Origin: Clostridia bacterium
GTDB lineage: Bacteria; Bacillota; Clostridia; Oscillospirales; CAG-272
Direction of reading: 5' to 3'
NCBI GenBank assembly: GCA_900753285.1
Contig: CAADYN010000129.1
Span: forward strand, 1-18,308
DNA length: 18,308 nucleotides
Below, piece after piece: positions 1 through 5,845 of this stretch. The notes under the pieces are model-generated. The model ran no database searches. It saw only the letters and a list, made by a program, of their open reading frames with translations, and was not told the DNA's origin. The translations under genes were made by a program, and so were the position numbers. Numbering within the stretch: the first letter of the stretch is position 1; each line of letters begins with the position of its first letter.

Positions 1-1218
1 GGGGAGCCGATAAACGATGCGCGCTACACAAGAAATCTCGCGATTGAACAGAAGTATGACGTTAAGATAAACGTTTTCCCTGCGGCAAGCACTGGTGACG
101 GAACAGGCACAAACGCAGTAAAGCAGTCCGTTACGACAGGCGACTATGCGTATGACCTCACAATGCTCGCAGGCTACTCCACTTGCAAGCTCGCTGCCGA
201 CAATATTCTCCTTGACCTCAATACGGTAGAGTACATCGACCTCGAGAAGCCGTGGTGGGACCAGAGAGCTAACTCCGACCTTACGGTTGCCGGCAAGCTC
301 TTCTATACCACAGGCGACATCTCCACAGCTGACAACGAAGCTACATACTGCATTCTCTACAATAAGAACATGGCGGAGGATCTTCAGCTCAATATAAATC
401 CCTACGACATGGTAAGAGACGGAACATGGACTATAGATAATTACTCAAATATTCTCTATGGCGTGTCCAGCGACCTTGACGGCAACGGCGTTTACGATAA
501 GGAAGACCGTTACGGCGTTCTCATCTGGGACGACTCCATCATGGGCGTAGTCAACGCTGCCGGAGTTAAGTGCTGCGACGTGGTTGACGGTCAGATCACA
601 CTTACACTTTATAACGACAAATCAGTATCCGTTCTTGAAAAGTACTTCAAGTTCGCTCTTGACAAGCAGGTTTCATTCGCATACCAGAGAACAAACTGGG
701 ACGACAAGCTCATCATAAATATGTTCCAGAACAACCAGGCTCTCTTTATTCAGCAGCTTCTCCAGCTCATTCCCAAGCTTCGTGAAATGGACGCTGACTT
801 CGGCGTGCTTCCTTACTACAAGTACGATGAAGCTCAGGACACCTACTACAATACTGTTGGTTCATGGCACAGCGTATTCCTCTGCCTGCCTAAGGTACAG
901 AAGGACGCTACCAGAACAGGCGTTATCGTTGAAGCTCTCGCCGCTGAATCCCTTTACACTGTAACTCCCGCTTACTACGATGTTACACTTAAAGATAAGG
1001 TTGCCCGCGATAAGGACTCCGCCGAAATGCTCGACCTCATTTTTGAGACAAGAACATACGACCTCGGCTGGTACTACGCTATCGGTACTTACAATGAATC
1101 CGTCATGAACCTCTTCAGAAACTACCAGAGCGACTTCACCTCCATGTACAAGAAGATGGAAAAGGTGGCTAACAAGTACATCTCCAAGCTCAATGAGGCT
1201 TTTGCTGAAGTTGAGTAA
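1..1218 (+). CDS. Extracellular solute-binding lipoprotein (sugar ABC transporter type), 5' end cut off by window
   Basis: The reading frame is open from base 1, giving 405 visible residues and a TAA stop. It lines up along its whole visible length with the complete 504-residue protein at 10741-12255, beginning at that protein's residue 90 (both read GEPIND), so about 90 residues, including the signal peptide and lipobox, lie outside the window. Shared landmarks are KPWWDQ, GTWTIDN, a Ca-loop-like DLDGNGVYDKED, the IWDD-MG-VNAAG stretch, ESLYT-TPAYY and the C-terminal SMYKK-EKVA. By homology it would be a membrane-tethered receptor that captures a sugar or oligosaccharide and passes it to an ABC permease; the ligand is unknown. 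Any permease genes would have to be upstream or elsewhere, since none follow. A terminator starts 16 bases after the stop, so it ends its transcription unit. Family assignment is fairly sure, substrate is not. Confidence 0.8.
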   Translation, partial: GEPINDARYTRNLAIEQKYDVKINVFPAASTGDGTGTNAVKQSVTTGDYAYDLTMLAGYSTCKLAADNILLDLNTVEYIDLEKPWWDQRANSDLTVAGKLFYTTGDISTADNEATYCILYNKNMAEDLQLNINPYDMVRDGTWTIDNYSNILYGVSSDLDGNGVYDKEDRYGVLIWDDSIMGVVNAAGVKCCDVVDGQITLTLYNDKSVSVLEKYFKFALDKQVSFAYQRTNWDDKLIINMFQNNQALFIQQLLQLIPKLREMDADFGVLPYYKYDEAQDTYYNTVGSWHSVFLCLPKVQKDATRTGVIVEALAAESLYTVTPAYYDVTLKDKVARDKDSAEMLDLIFETRTYDLGWYYAIGTYNESVMNLFRNYQSDFTSMYKKMEKVANKYISKLNEAFAEVE

Positions 1219-1233
1219 GGCTTAAATTATTCT

Positions 1234-1270
1234 AAATACGGGGCTGAGCAACATCTGTCCCGTATTTTTT
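1234..1270 (+). terminator. Rho-independent terminator after the first solute-binding protein gene
   Basis: AAATACGGG (1234-1242) pairs with CCCGTATTT (1259-1267), extendable by a G-T and a C-G pair, and is followed by a run of six T ending at 1270. Confidence 0.85.
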
Positions 1271-1311
1271 GCATAAATTTTCTCTTGTCCCATGTTTTTT
1301 CATGGATAATC

Positions 1312-1340
1312 TTGCATTTTCATTTAAACTGTGCTATAAT
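1312..1340 (+). promoter_or_regulatory. Promoter of asnS
   Basis: TTGCAT (1312-1317), a 17-base spacer, then TATAAT (1335-1340) preceded by TG at the extended -10 position. The -35 is weak but the extended -10 is perfect. It sits 39 bases before the asnS start, leaving a short leader with no room for a T-box, so asnS seems not to be controlled by tRNA sensing here. Confidence 0.7.
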
Positions 1341-1379
1341 AAAAAAAGTTAAATTAAAGATAACAAAGGATTTTGTAAT

Positions 1380-2771
1380 ATGGAACTCACTTCATTTCGT
1401 CAGCTTTACCGTGAGCGCGATAAGGTAGACCACGACTGCGTTACCGTAGGCGGCTGGGTCAGAAGTATACGCGGCTCTAAAACGTTCGGATTCATCATGC
1501 TTTCCGACGGTACGTTCTTTGAACCTGTTCAGGTTGTTTATGACGATAAGCTTTCTAATTTCGCTGAAATTTCCAAATATAACGTAGGCTCCGCGCTTGT
1601 TGTCAAGGGTAAGATTATCGAAACACCCGACGCACAGCAGCCCTTTGAAATTCACGCTACAGAAGTAAATCTTGAGGGCGCGTCCACTCCCGATTATCCC
1701 CTCCAGAAAAAGCGTCATTCAATCGAATATCTCAGAACCATATCCCACCTTAGACCGAGAACAAACCTCTTCCAGGCAGTGTTCAGAGTTTGCTCCCTCG
1801 CTGCTTACGCTATCCATAAGTTCTTCCAGGAGAGAAACTTCGTATACGTACACACCCCGATAATCACTGCGTCCGACTGTGAAGGTGCGGGAGAAATGTT
1901 CCGCGTCACCACAATGGATATGGACAACGTTCCGAAGACAGAGGACGGTAAGGTGGACTACAGCGAGGACTTCTTCGGCAAGAGCACAAACCTCACCGTG
2001 TCGGGTCAGCTCAACGTTGAAACATACGCTATGGCGTTCAAGAACGTTTATACCTTCGGTCCTACCTTCCGCGCGGAAAACTCCAACACAACAAGACACG
2101 CGGCTGAGTTCTGGATGATCGAGCCGGAGATCGCATTTGCAGACCTTGCAGACGACATGAAGCTCGCCGAGGATATGCTCAAGTACGTCATCCGCTACGT
2201 CATGGAAAACGCACCCGAGGAGATGAACTTCTTCAACCAGTTCGTTGACAAGGGACTTATCGAAAGACTTAACCACGTCGTTTCCAGTGATTTCGGTCAT
2301 GTAACATACACAGAAGCCGTAAAGCTCCTTGAAGAGCACAACGACCGCTTTGACTATAAGGTATTCTGGGGAGCAGATCTCCAGACCGAGCACGAGAGAT
2401 TCCTCACCGAAGAAGTGTTCAAGCGTCCCGTATTCGTAACGGACTATCCGAAGGAAATAAAGGCGTTCTACATGAAGCTCAACGAGGACGGAAAGACGGT
2501 TGCCGCTATGGACTGCCTTGTTCCCGGAATCGGCGAAATCATCGGAGGAAGCCAGAGAGAGGACAGCCTTGAGCTTCTCGAAAAGCGCATGGACGAGCTT
2601 GGACTTAACAAGGAAGACTACGGATTCTACCTTGACATGAGAAAATACGGCTCTGCAAGACACGCGGGCTTCGGTCTCGGATTTGAAAGATGCGTAATGT
2701 ACCTCACAGGTGTGTCAAACATCCGCGACGTAATTCCTTTCCCGAGAACGGTTGGCAACTGCGAGCTGTAA
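1380..2771 (+). CDS. asnS: Asparagine--tRNA ligase
   Basis: Cytoplasmic class II aminoacyl-tRNA synthetase that charges tRNA-Asn with asparagine using ATP. The 463 residues match the usual AsnRS length. Residues about 20-100 form the N-terminal OB-fold anticodon-binding domain (VTVGGWVRSIRGSK). The catalytic domain starts near 125 (LRPRTNLFQAVFR), with class II motif 2 at 230-250 (FRAENSNTTRHAAEFWMIEPE region) and motif 3 at 430-457 (GFGLGFER then IPFPR). The FRAENS-TTRH-AEFWMIEPE pattern separates AsnRS from AspRS. ATG at 1380 has AAAGGA at 1365-1370, nine bases upstream. The next gene starts three bases after the stop. Its presence suggests direct charging of tRNA-Asn rather than sole dependence on the GatCAB amidation route. 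Very sure. Confidence 0.97.
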   Translation: MELTSFRQLYRERDKVDHDCVTVGGWVRSIRGSKTFGFIMLSDGTFFEPVQVVYDDKLSNFAEISKYNVGSALVVKGKIIETPDAQQPFEIHATEVNLEGASTPDYPLQKKRHSIEYLRTISHLRPRTNLFQAVFRVCSLAAYAIHKFFQERNFVYVHTPIITASDCEGAGEMFRVTTMDMDNVPKTEDGKVDYSEDFFGKSTNLTVSGQLNVETYAMAFKNVYTFGPTFRAENSNTTRHAAEFWMIEPEIAFADLADDMKLAEDMLKYVIRYVMENAPEEMNFFNQFVDKGLIERLNHVVSSDFGHVTYTEAVKLLEEHNDRFDYKVFWGADLQTEHERFLTEEVFKRPVFVTDYPKEIKAFYMKLNEDGKTVAAMDCLVPGIGEIIGGSQREDSLELLEKRMDELGLNKEDYGFYLDMRKYGSARHAGFGLGFERCVMYLTGVSNIRDVIPFPRTVGNCEL

Positions 2772-2774
2772 TTT

Positions 2775-2969
2775 ATGCTTAATATACTCCAGTATCTGTC
2801 GCTCATTGCAGCGTTCATCGTGCCGTGGATGATAGGAAGCATTGTAAAATTCGCAAAGCTCGGCGACAAGAAGAAAGTTACCGTAATCTCGGTAGTCCTT
2901 GCCGTCTGCATCCTTGTCATTGCGCTGTGCGTCACGCTTGCGTTTAAACTGAGCGGCGCTGCCTCTTAA
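2775..2969 (+). CDS. Small two-helix membrane protein, function unknown
   Basis: A 64-residue protein that I do not recognise. It has two predicted transmembrane segments, about residues 4-23 (LQYLSLIAAFIVPWMIGSIV) and 37-58, joined by a short basic loop (KFAKLGDKKK), which suggests both ends face outside or the lipid surface and the loop faces the cytoplasm. The ATG lies three bases after the asnS stop, and there is no clear Shine-Dalgarno sequence beyond a weak GAG inside the last asnS codons, so translation is probably coupled to asnS. A good terminator follows ten bases after its stop, which marks it as the last gene of the asnS unit and argues that it is real. It could be a small stress or regulatory membrane peptide; nothing here decides. 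Confidence 0.6.
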   Translation: MLNILQYLSLIAAFIVPWMIGSIVKFAKLGDKKKVTVISVVLAVCILVIALCVTLAFKLSGAAS

Positions 2970-2979
2970 ATAAGATTTG

Positions 2980-3020
2980 AAAGCCGTGAGCGTACCCAGA
3001 TAATCACGGCTTTTATTTTG
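2980..3020 (+). terminator. Rho-independent terminator of the asnS unit
   Basis: Perfect 10-bp inverted repeat AAAGCCGTGA (2980-2989) / TCACGGCTTT (3004-3013) with a 14-base loop, followed by TTTTATTTT. Confidence 0.9.
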
Positions 3021-3051
3021 AAAAAATCAACACGGAAAGGGATGACAAAAT

Positions 3052-4341
3052 TTGAATAAGCTGCAAAAGACGGCTGCGGTGATACTTGCGGCTGTAATGG
3101 TGATGTCATGCTTTGCCGGATGTACCAAGCCGGTCGAGCATGAGACAGAACCCGCGCAGGCAGAGACTGAAACCGAGACGGAAACAGAAACCGAAACCGA
3201 GCCTCCCGAAACTGAGCCGGAAACGGAAGAGGAGACTGAAACCGAGATAACGCTGCCCGACTCTGCCGAAAAGCTTGAAGACCCGGACTCAAACATCACG
3301 GGATATTCCGACGACCCGGACTCAGAAACCGAACCTGAAACCGAATCCGAAACGGAGCCGGAGACGGAAGAGGAAACGAAAGAACCCGAGAGGATTTTCA
3401 ACTATCTCAACGGCTATACCACGACAGAAGAGCTTCGTGACCGCCGTCCTGTCGCTATCATGATAAACAACATCAAAAACAGCCTTCCTCAGGAGGGAAT
3501 TTGCGACGGCGATATCTACTACGAATGCTCAGCCGAGGGCGGTATCACAAGAATAATGATGCTCGTGTCGGACTACGAAAAGCTCGGCACGGTCGGTTCT
3601 GTCCGCTCGTCAAGAGACTATTTCGTGGATTTTCTCGCCAACCATGACGCAATATACGTACACGCCGGAGGAAGCGCACAGGCATACGAAAAAATAATCT
3701 GGCGTAAGATAAACAACCTTGACGGAGTGAATCAGTACGCACCGAATACGTTCTGGAGAGACAACACGCGTATGTACTCCATGGGCTACGAGCACAGCCT
3801 TATGACGTCGGGGGAGGGGATAGCCGCCGGAATTGCACTGAAAGGCTACCGCACAGAGCTTGACCCGAAGCAGGTTCCGCTGTTCAACTTCTACGACGAA
3901 AAAACTGACAACAAGCTCGTCGGAAGCCCCGCATCCCATGTACATATGCAGTCCACTGCCATTCAGACGGTAGACTTTGTGTACGACGAAAAAACCGGAG
4001 AATACCTCAGATACCAGTACAACGGCATGGCTCATGTTGACGCGACGACGGGCGAGCAGCTATCCGTGAAAAACGTGCTTATCCTGTTCACCGATATTTC
4101 TCTCATCCCGGGAGATACGGCAGGAAGACTCACAGTCGGAACAGTCGGAAGCGGACAGGGATACTACATCACAAACGGCAAGCGTAAGGTAGTAAACTGG
4201 TCGCGCGGCTCTAAAACCGAGACGCTCCACCTCGAGTACCGCAACGGAGACGAGCTTATTCTGAACTGCGGCAAGACGTTCATCTGCGTAGTCGACAATT
4301 CGGTCGCAAGAAAGATAGACTTCGAGTACAAGTGGAACTGA
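3052..4341 (+). CDS. DUF3048 (YerB-like) lipoprotein
   Basis: A 429-residue exported lipoprotein. Residues 1-23 are a signal peptide ending in a lipobox (FAGC, Cys24; Cys20 in VMSC is a less likely anchor). Residues about 30-112 are a very acidic Glu/Thr/Pro linker, then comes the N-terminal DUF3048 domain from about 130 (RRPVAIMINN, DIYYECSAEGGITR, VGSVRSSRDYF, YVHAGGS) and the C-terminal DUF3048 domain to the end (TNGK-K-NWSRGSK, LNCGKTFICVVD). This is the architecture of Bacillus YerB, whose molecular role is not settled. The protein probably sits on the outer membrane face. The start is TTG with GGAAAGGG upstream (3034-3041) at ordinary spacing. No good promoter fits between the preceding terminator and the start, so transcription may come by read-through or from inside the previous gene. 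It has its own terminator. Confidence 0.88.
   Translation: MNKLQKTAAVILAAVMVMSCFAGCTKPVEHETEPAQAETETETETETETEPPETEPETEEETETEITLPDSAEKLEDPDSNITGYSDDPDSETEPETESETEPETEEETKEPERIFNYLNGYTTTEELRDRRPVAIMINNIKNSLPQEGICDGDIYYECSAEGGITRIMMLVSDYEKLGTVGSVRSSRDYFVDFLANHDAIYVHAGGSAQAYEKIIWRKINNLDGVNQYAPNTFWRDNTRMYSMGYEHSLMTSGEGIAAGIALKGYRTELDPKQVPLFNFYDEKTDNKLVGSPASHVHMQSTAIQTVDFVYDEKTGEYLRYQYNGMAHVDATTGEQLSVKNVLILFTDISLIPGDTAGRLTVGTVGSGQGYYITNGKRKVVNWSRGSKTETLHLEYRNGDELILNCGKTFICVVDNSVARKIDFEYKWN
3163..3381 (+). repeat. Low-complexity Glu-Thr codon repeat inside the YerB-like gene
   Basis: Two tracts of GAA-ACN/GAG-ACN codons encode alternating Glu-Thr, residues 38-66 and 91-110, split by a non-repetitive segment. 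They form the extended linker between the lipid anchor and the folded domains. Such a tract can change length by slippage in steps of six bases without breaking the frame. Confidence 0.75.
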
Positions 4342-4347
4342 TTTGTT

Positions 4348-4359
4348 GAGACTTTGTCT
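4348..4359. promoter_or_regulatory. PerR-box-like element, upstream copy
   Basis: GAGACTTTGTCT, the exact reverse complement of the element at 4468-4479; similarity extends to 15 of 17 bases. Each copy has an AGAC-N3-GTCT dyad. It lies 7 bases after the YerB-like stop codon and before that gene's terminator, 108 bases from the second copy. Role as an operator is inferred. Confidence 0.4.
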
Positions 4360-4374
4360 AAATAATATAAAATT

Positions 4375-4422
4375 ACAGCGGAAAGTTGTGCAATGCTACA
4401 ATTCGCTGTTTTTTTATTTTTT
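4375..4422 (+). terminator. Rho-independent terminator of the YerB-like gene
   Basis: ACAGCG (4375-4380) pairs with CGCTGT (4404-4409); the stem continues inward through a bulge to TTGT/ACAA. It is followed by TTTTTTT, A, TTTTTT. The perR -35 begins five bases later. Confidence 0.85.
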
Positions 4423-4426
4423 GCTA

Positions 4427-4454
4427 TTGACAAAAGAAAAATCTGTGGTATAAT
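4427..4454 (+). promoter_or_regulatory. Strong promoter of perR-rubrerythrin
   Basis: Consensus TTGACA (4427-4432), 16-base spacer, consensus TATAAT (4449-4454) with TG at the extended -10 position. Transcription should begin near 4461. Such a near-perfect promoter normally needs repression, which fits the element at 4468-4479 just after the start point. Confidence 0.85.
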
Positions 4455-4467
4455 ATACTCGTAAGTA

Positions 4468-4479
4468 AGACAAAGTCTC
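4468..4479. promoter_or_regulatory. PerR-box-like element at the perR transcription start (likely operator)
   Basis: AGACAAAGTCTC, containing the dyad AGAC-AAA-GTCT, starts 13 bases after the -10 box. The exact inverse copy stands at 4348-4359. A Fur-family repressor bound here would block initiation or early elongation of its own operon. It does not match the Bacillus PerR consensus (TTATAAT-N-ATTATAA), so the assignment rests on position and duplication. Confidence 0.45.
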
Positions 4480-4498
4480 GACAAGAATACGGAACAAT

Positions 4499-4918
4499 AT
4501 GAACGACAAAACCAAGATACCAAGAAGAAACACGCACCAGAAGCAGATGATACTTGAAACTCTCGTGAAGCTCGGAAGTCATGTGTCGGCGGGTGAGATT
4601 TATAAGGAAATCGCTAAAACCTCGACCGATGCGAGCCGCGCCACAGTGTTCAGAGTGCTCTCGGATATGGCGGACGACGGAATACTGCTCAAGATAAACA
4701 CGACGAGCGGCGACTGCAAATACGACATAACAAACTATACTCATTATCACATAGTTTGCCGAAACTGCGGAAAGGTAGCGGATATCGACTTTGAGGAAGG
4801 ACTGAATCTTCTCGATAAGGTAACGTCGGCGTCCGGATATATCGTTGAGGATGTTCTTATAGAAGCGCAGGGATTATGCCCCGAATGCGCCGAGAAAACA
4901 AAAGAAAACAAAGAATAA
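4499..4918 (+). CDS. perR: Peroxide-responsive repressor PerR (Fur family)
   Basis: A 139-residue cytoplasmic metal-dependent repressor. Residues about 10-75 are the winged helix DNA-binding domain (SRATVFRVLSDMADDGIL); the rest is the dimerisation and metal domain. Every metal ligand known in Bacillus subtilis PerR is present with a constant offset of nine: His28, Asp76, His82, His84 and Asp95 for the regulatory Fe/Mn site, and the CxxC pairs Cys87/90 and Cys127/130 for structural zinc. Asp95 (PerR Asp104) is the residue that separates PerR from Fur, which has Glu there. In the family, Fe-bound PerR is oxidised by peroxide at these His residues and releases DNA. The ATG has only a weak GGAA five bases upstream. 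The rubrerythrin gene follows after 31 bases with no terminator between. Zur or Fur is the alternative; the ligand set makes PerR much more likely. Confidence 0.85.
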   Translation: MNDKTKIPRRNTHQKQMILETLVKLGSHVSAGEIYKEIAKTSTDASRATVFRVLSDMADDGILLKINTTSGDCKYDITNYTHYHIVCRNCGKVADIDFEEGLNLLDKVTSASGYIVEDVLIEAQGLCPECAEKTKENKE

Positions 4919-4949
4919 ACTACCAAAATACATTAATTTAAAGGAGAAA

Positions 4950-5510
4950 ATGAAAATGAGAAAATGGAGATGCACAGTTTGCGGAGAAATCGTTGAGAGT
5001 AATGTTCGTCCTGAAAGATGTCCTCTTTGCAAGGCTCCAGGAGAAAAGTTTGTTGAGGTTTTCGATAACGAAGAAATGACATGGGCTACAGAGCACGAAG
5101 TCGGCATAACAAAGGGCGTTCCGGAAGAAATCATCGAAGGACTGCGCGCTAACTTCCAGGGCGAATGTACCGAAGTCGGCATGTACCTCGCTATGGCAAG
5201 AGTTGCTCACCGTGAAGGCTACCCCGAAATCGGTCTGTACTGGGAAAAGGCTGCTCACGAAGAAGCGGAGCACGCAGCTAAGTTCGCTGAAATGCTCGGT
5301 GAAGTAGTAACACCCTCCACAAAGACAAACCTCGAGCTCAGAGTTGCAGCTGAAAACGGAGCAACCGCAGGTAAGTTCGAGCTTGCTAAGATGGCAAAAG
5401 CCGCTAACCTCGACGCCATCCACGACACAGTTCACGAGATGGCAAAGGACGAAGCAAGACACGGCAGAGCCTTCAAGGGACTTCTCGAGAGATACTTCGG
5501 CAACAAGTAA
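4950..5510 (+). CDS. Reverse rubrerythrin (N-terminal rubredoxin domain, C-terminal diiron domain)
   Basis: A 186-residue non-haem iron protein of anaerobes that reduces hydrogen peroxide, and in some species takes part in oxygen reduction, with electrons from NADH through rubredoxin-type carriers. The rubredoxin Fe(Cys)4 site is at the N-terminus: Cys8-x2-Cys11 and Cys24-x2-Cys27. The four-helix diiron domain follows, with Glu72, Glu105-x2-His108, Glu135 and Glu168-x2-His171 as likely ligands. This domain order is the reverse of classical rubrerythrin and matches the reverse rubrerythrins of Clostridium acetobutylicum, which are under PerR control. AAGGAG at 4941-4946 is only three bases from the ATG at 4950 but nine from the in-frame ATG at 4956, so the true start may be the second (184 residues). 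It lies in the perR operon and ends at a strong terminator. Confidence 0.93.
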   Translation: MKMRKWRCTVCGEIVESNVRPERCPLCKAPGEKFVEVFDNEEMTWATEHEVGITKGVPEEIIEGLRANFQGECTEVGMYLAMARVAHREGYPEIGLYWEKAAHEEAEHAAKFAEMLGEVVTPSTKTNLELRVAAENGATAGKFELAKMAKAANLDAIHDTVHEMAKDEARHGRAFKGLLERYFGNK

Positions 5511-5530
5511 TTCAGGTAATCCAAATAAAC

Positions 5531-5565
5531 GACAGGCATACGGCAAAACGTGTGTCTGTTTTTTT
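5531..5565 (+). terminator. Rho-independent terminator after rubrerythrin
   Basis: An 11-bp stem with two G-U pairs, ACAGGCATACG (5532-5542) / CGTGTGTCTGT (5549-5559), six-base loop GCAAAA, then seven T. It closes the perR-rubrerythrin unit. Confidence 0.9.
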
Positions 5566-5614
5566 GCATATACATTGAAATGTACAGAATGCACAAAAAA
5601 TGTATGTAAATGTT

Positions 5615-5678
5615 GTCTAATATGCCTGTTCGGTATTACTGTAGTCGTATTTTGATATTTGAATCGAACAGGTTAGAC
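5615..5678. repeat. Unexplained 14-bp inverted repeat with a bulge, in a gene-free stretch
   Basis: GTCTAA-TATG-CCTGTTCG (5615-5632) and CGAACAGGTTAGAC (5665-5678) are perfect reverse complements except for the four-base insertion TATG in the left arm; the loop is 32 bases. No T-run follows on either strand, so it does not read as a simple terminator. The surrounding 5566-5845 contains no convincing gene: besides this element I see only the promoter at 5769-5796 and AT-rich filler. Confidence 0.6.
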
Positions 5679-5768
5679 TAATAAATAGTTAAATGTTGAT
5701 ATTTTGTTGTTTTGCGTGATTTTCAGCCAGATTTTGCGTAAATATATGTAAAAATTTCTGATGAGCTA

Positions 5769-5796
5769 TTGACAAAAGCGGCAGGGTGTGTATAAT
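5769..5796 (+). promoter_or_regulatory. Strong promoter of the LamG-like surface protein gene
   Basis: Consensus TTGACA (5769-5774), 16-base spacer, consensus TATAAT (5791-5796). The start point would be near 5803, giving a leader of about 43 bases. The -35 context CTATTGACAAAAG is identical over 13 bases to that of the perR promoter. Confidence 0.85.
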
Positions 5797-5845
5797 TAAA
5801 GTAACCTCATTTGTGAGACAAAATTTAAATTAGTCGGAGGATTTT

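Noticed and set aside
1289..1305. CCATG/CATGG small hairpin upstream of the asnS promoter
   Set aside because: Only five pairs around a T6 loop, upstream of the -35; too weak to call an operator or T-box.
1719..2663. 314-residue minus-strand frame opposite asnS
   Set aside because: It lies wholly inside a certain gene and shows no family features; it is an open antisense frame caused by codon bias.
3027..3401. Minus-strand frame of 124 residues rich in Ser-Val repeats
   Set aside because: It is the antisense of the Glu-Thr codon repeat in the YerB-like gene; the repeat alone keeps the frame open, and there is no ribosome site.
5560..5655. C-terminal part of a plus-strand frame running 5344-5655 past rubrerythrin
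   Set aside because: Most of it is an out-of-frame shadow of rubrerythrin, and it crosses the terminator; no independent start signal.
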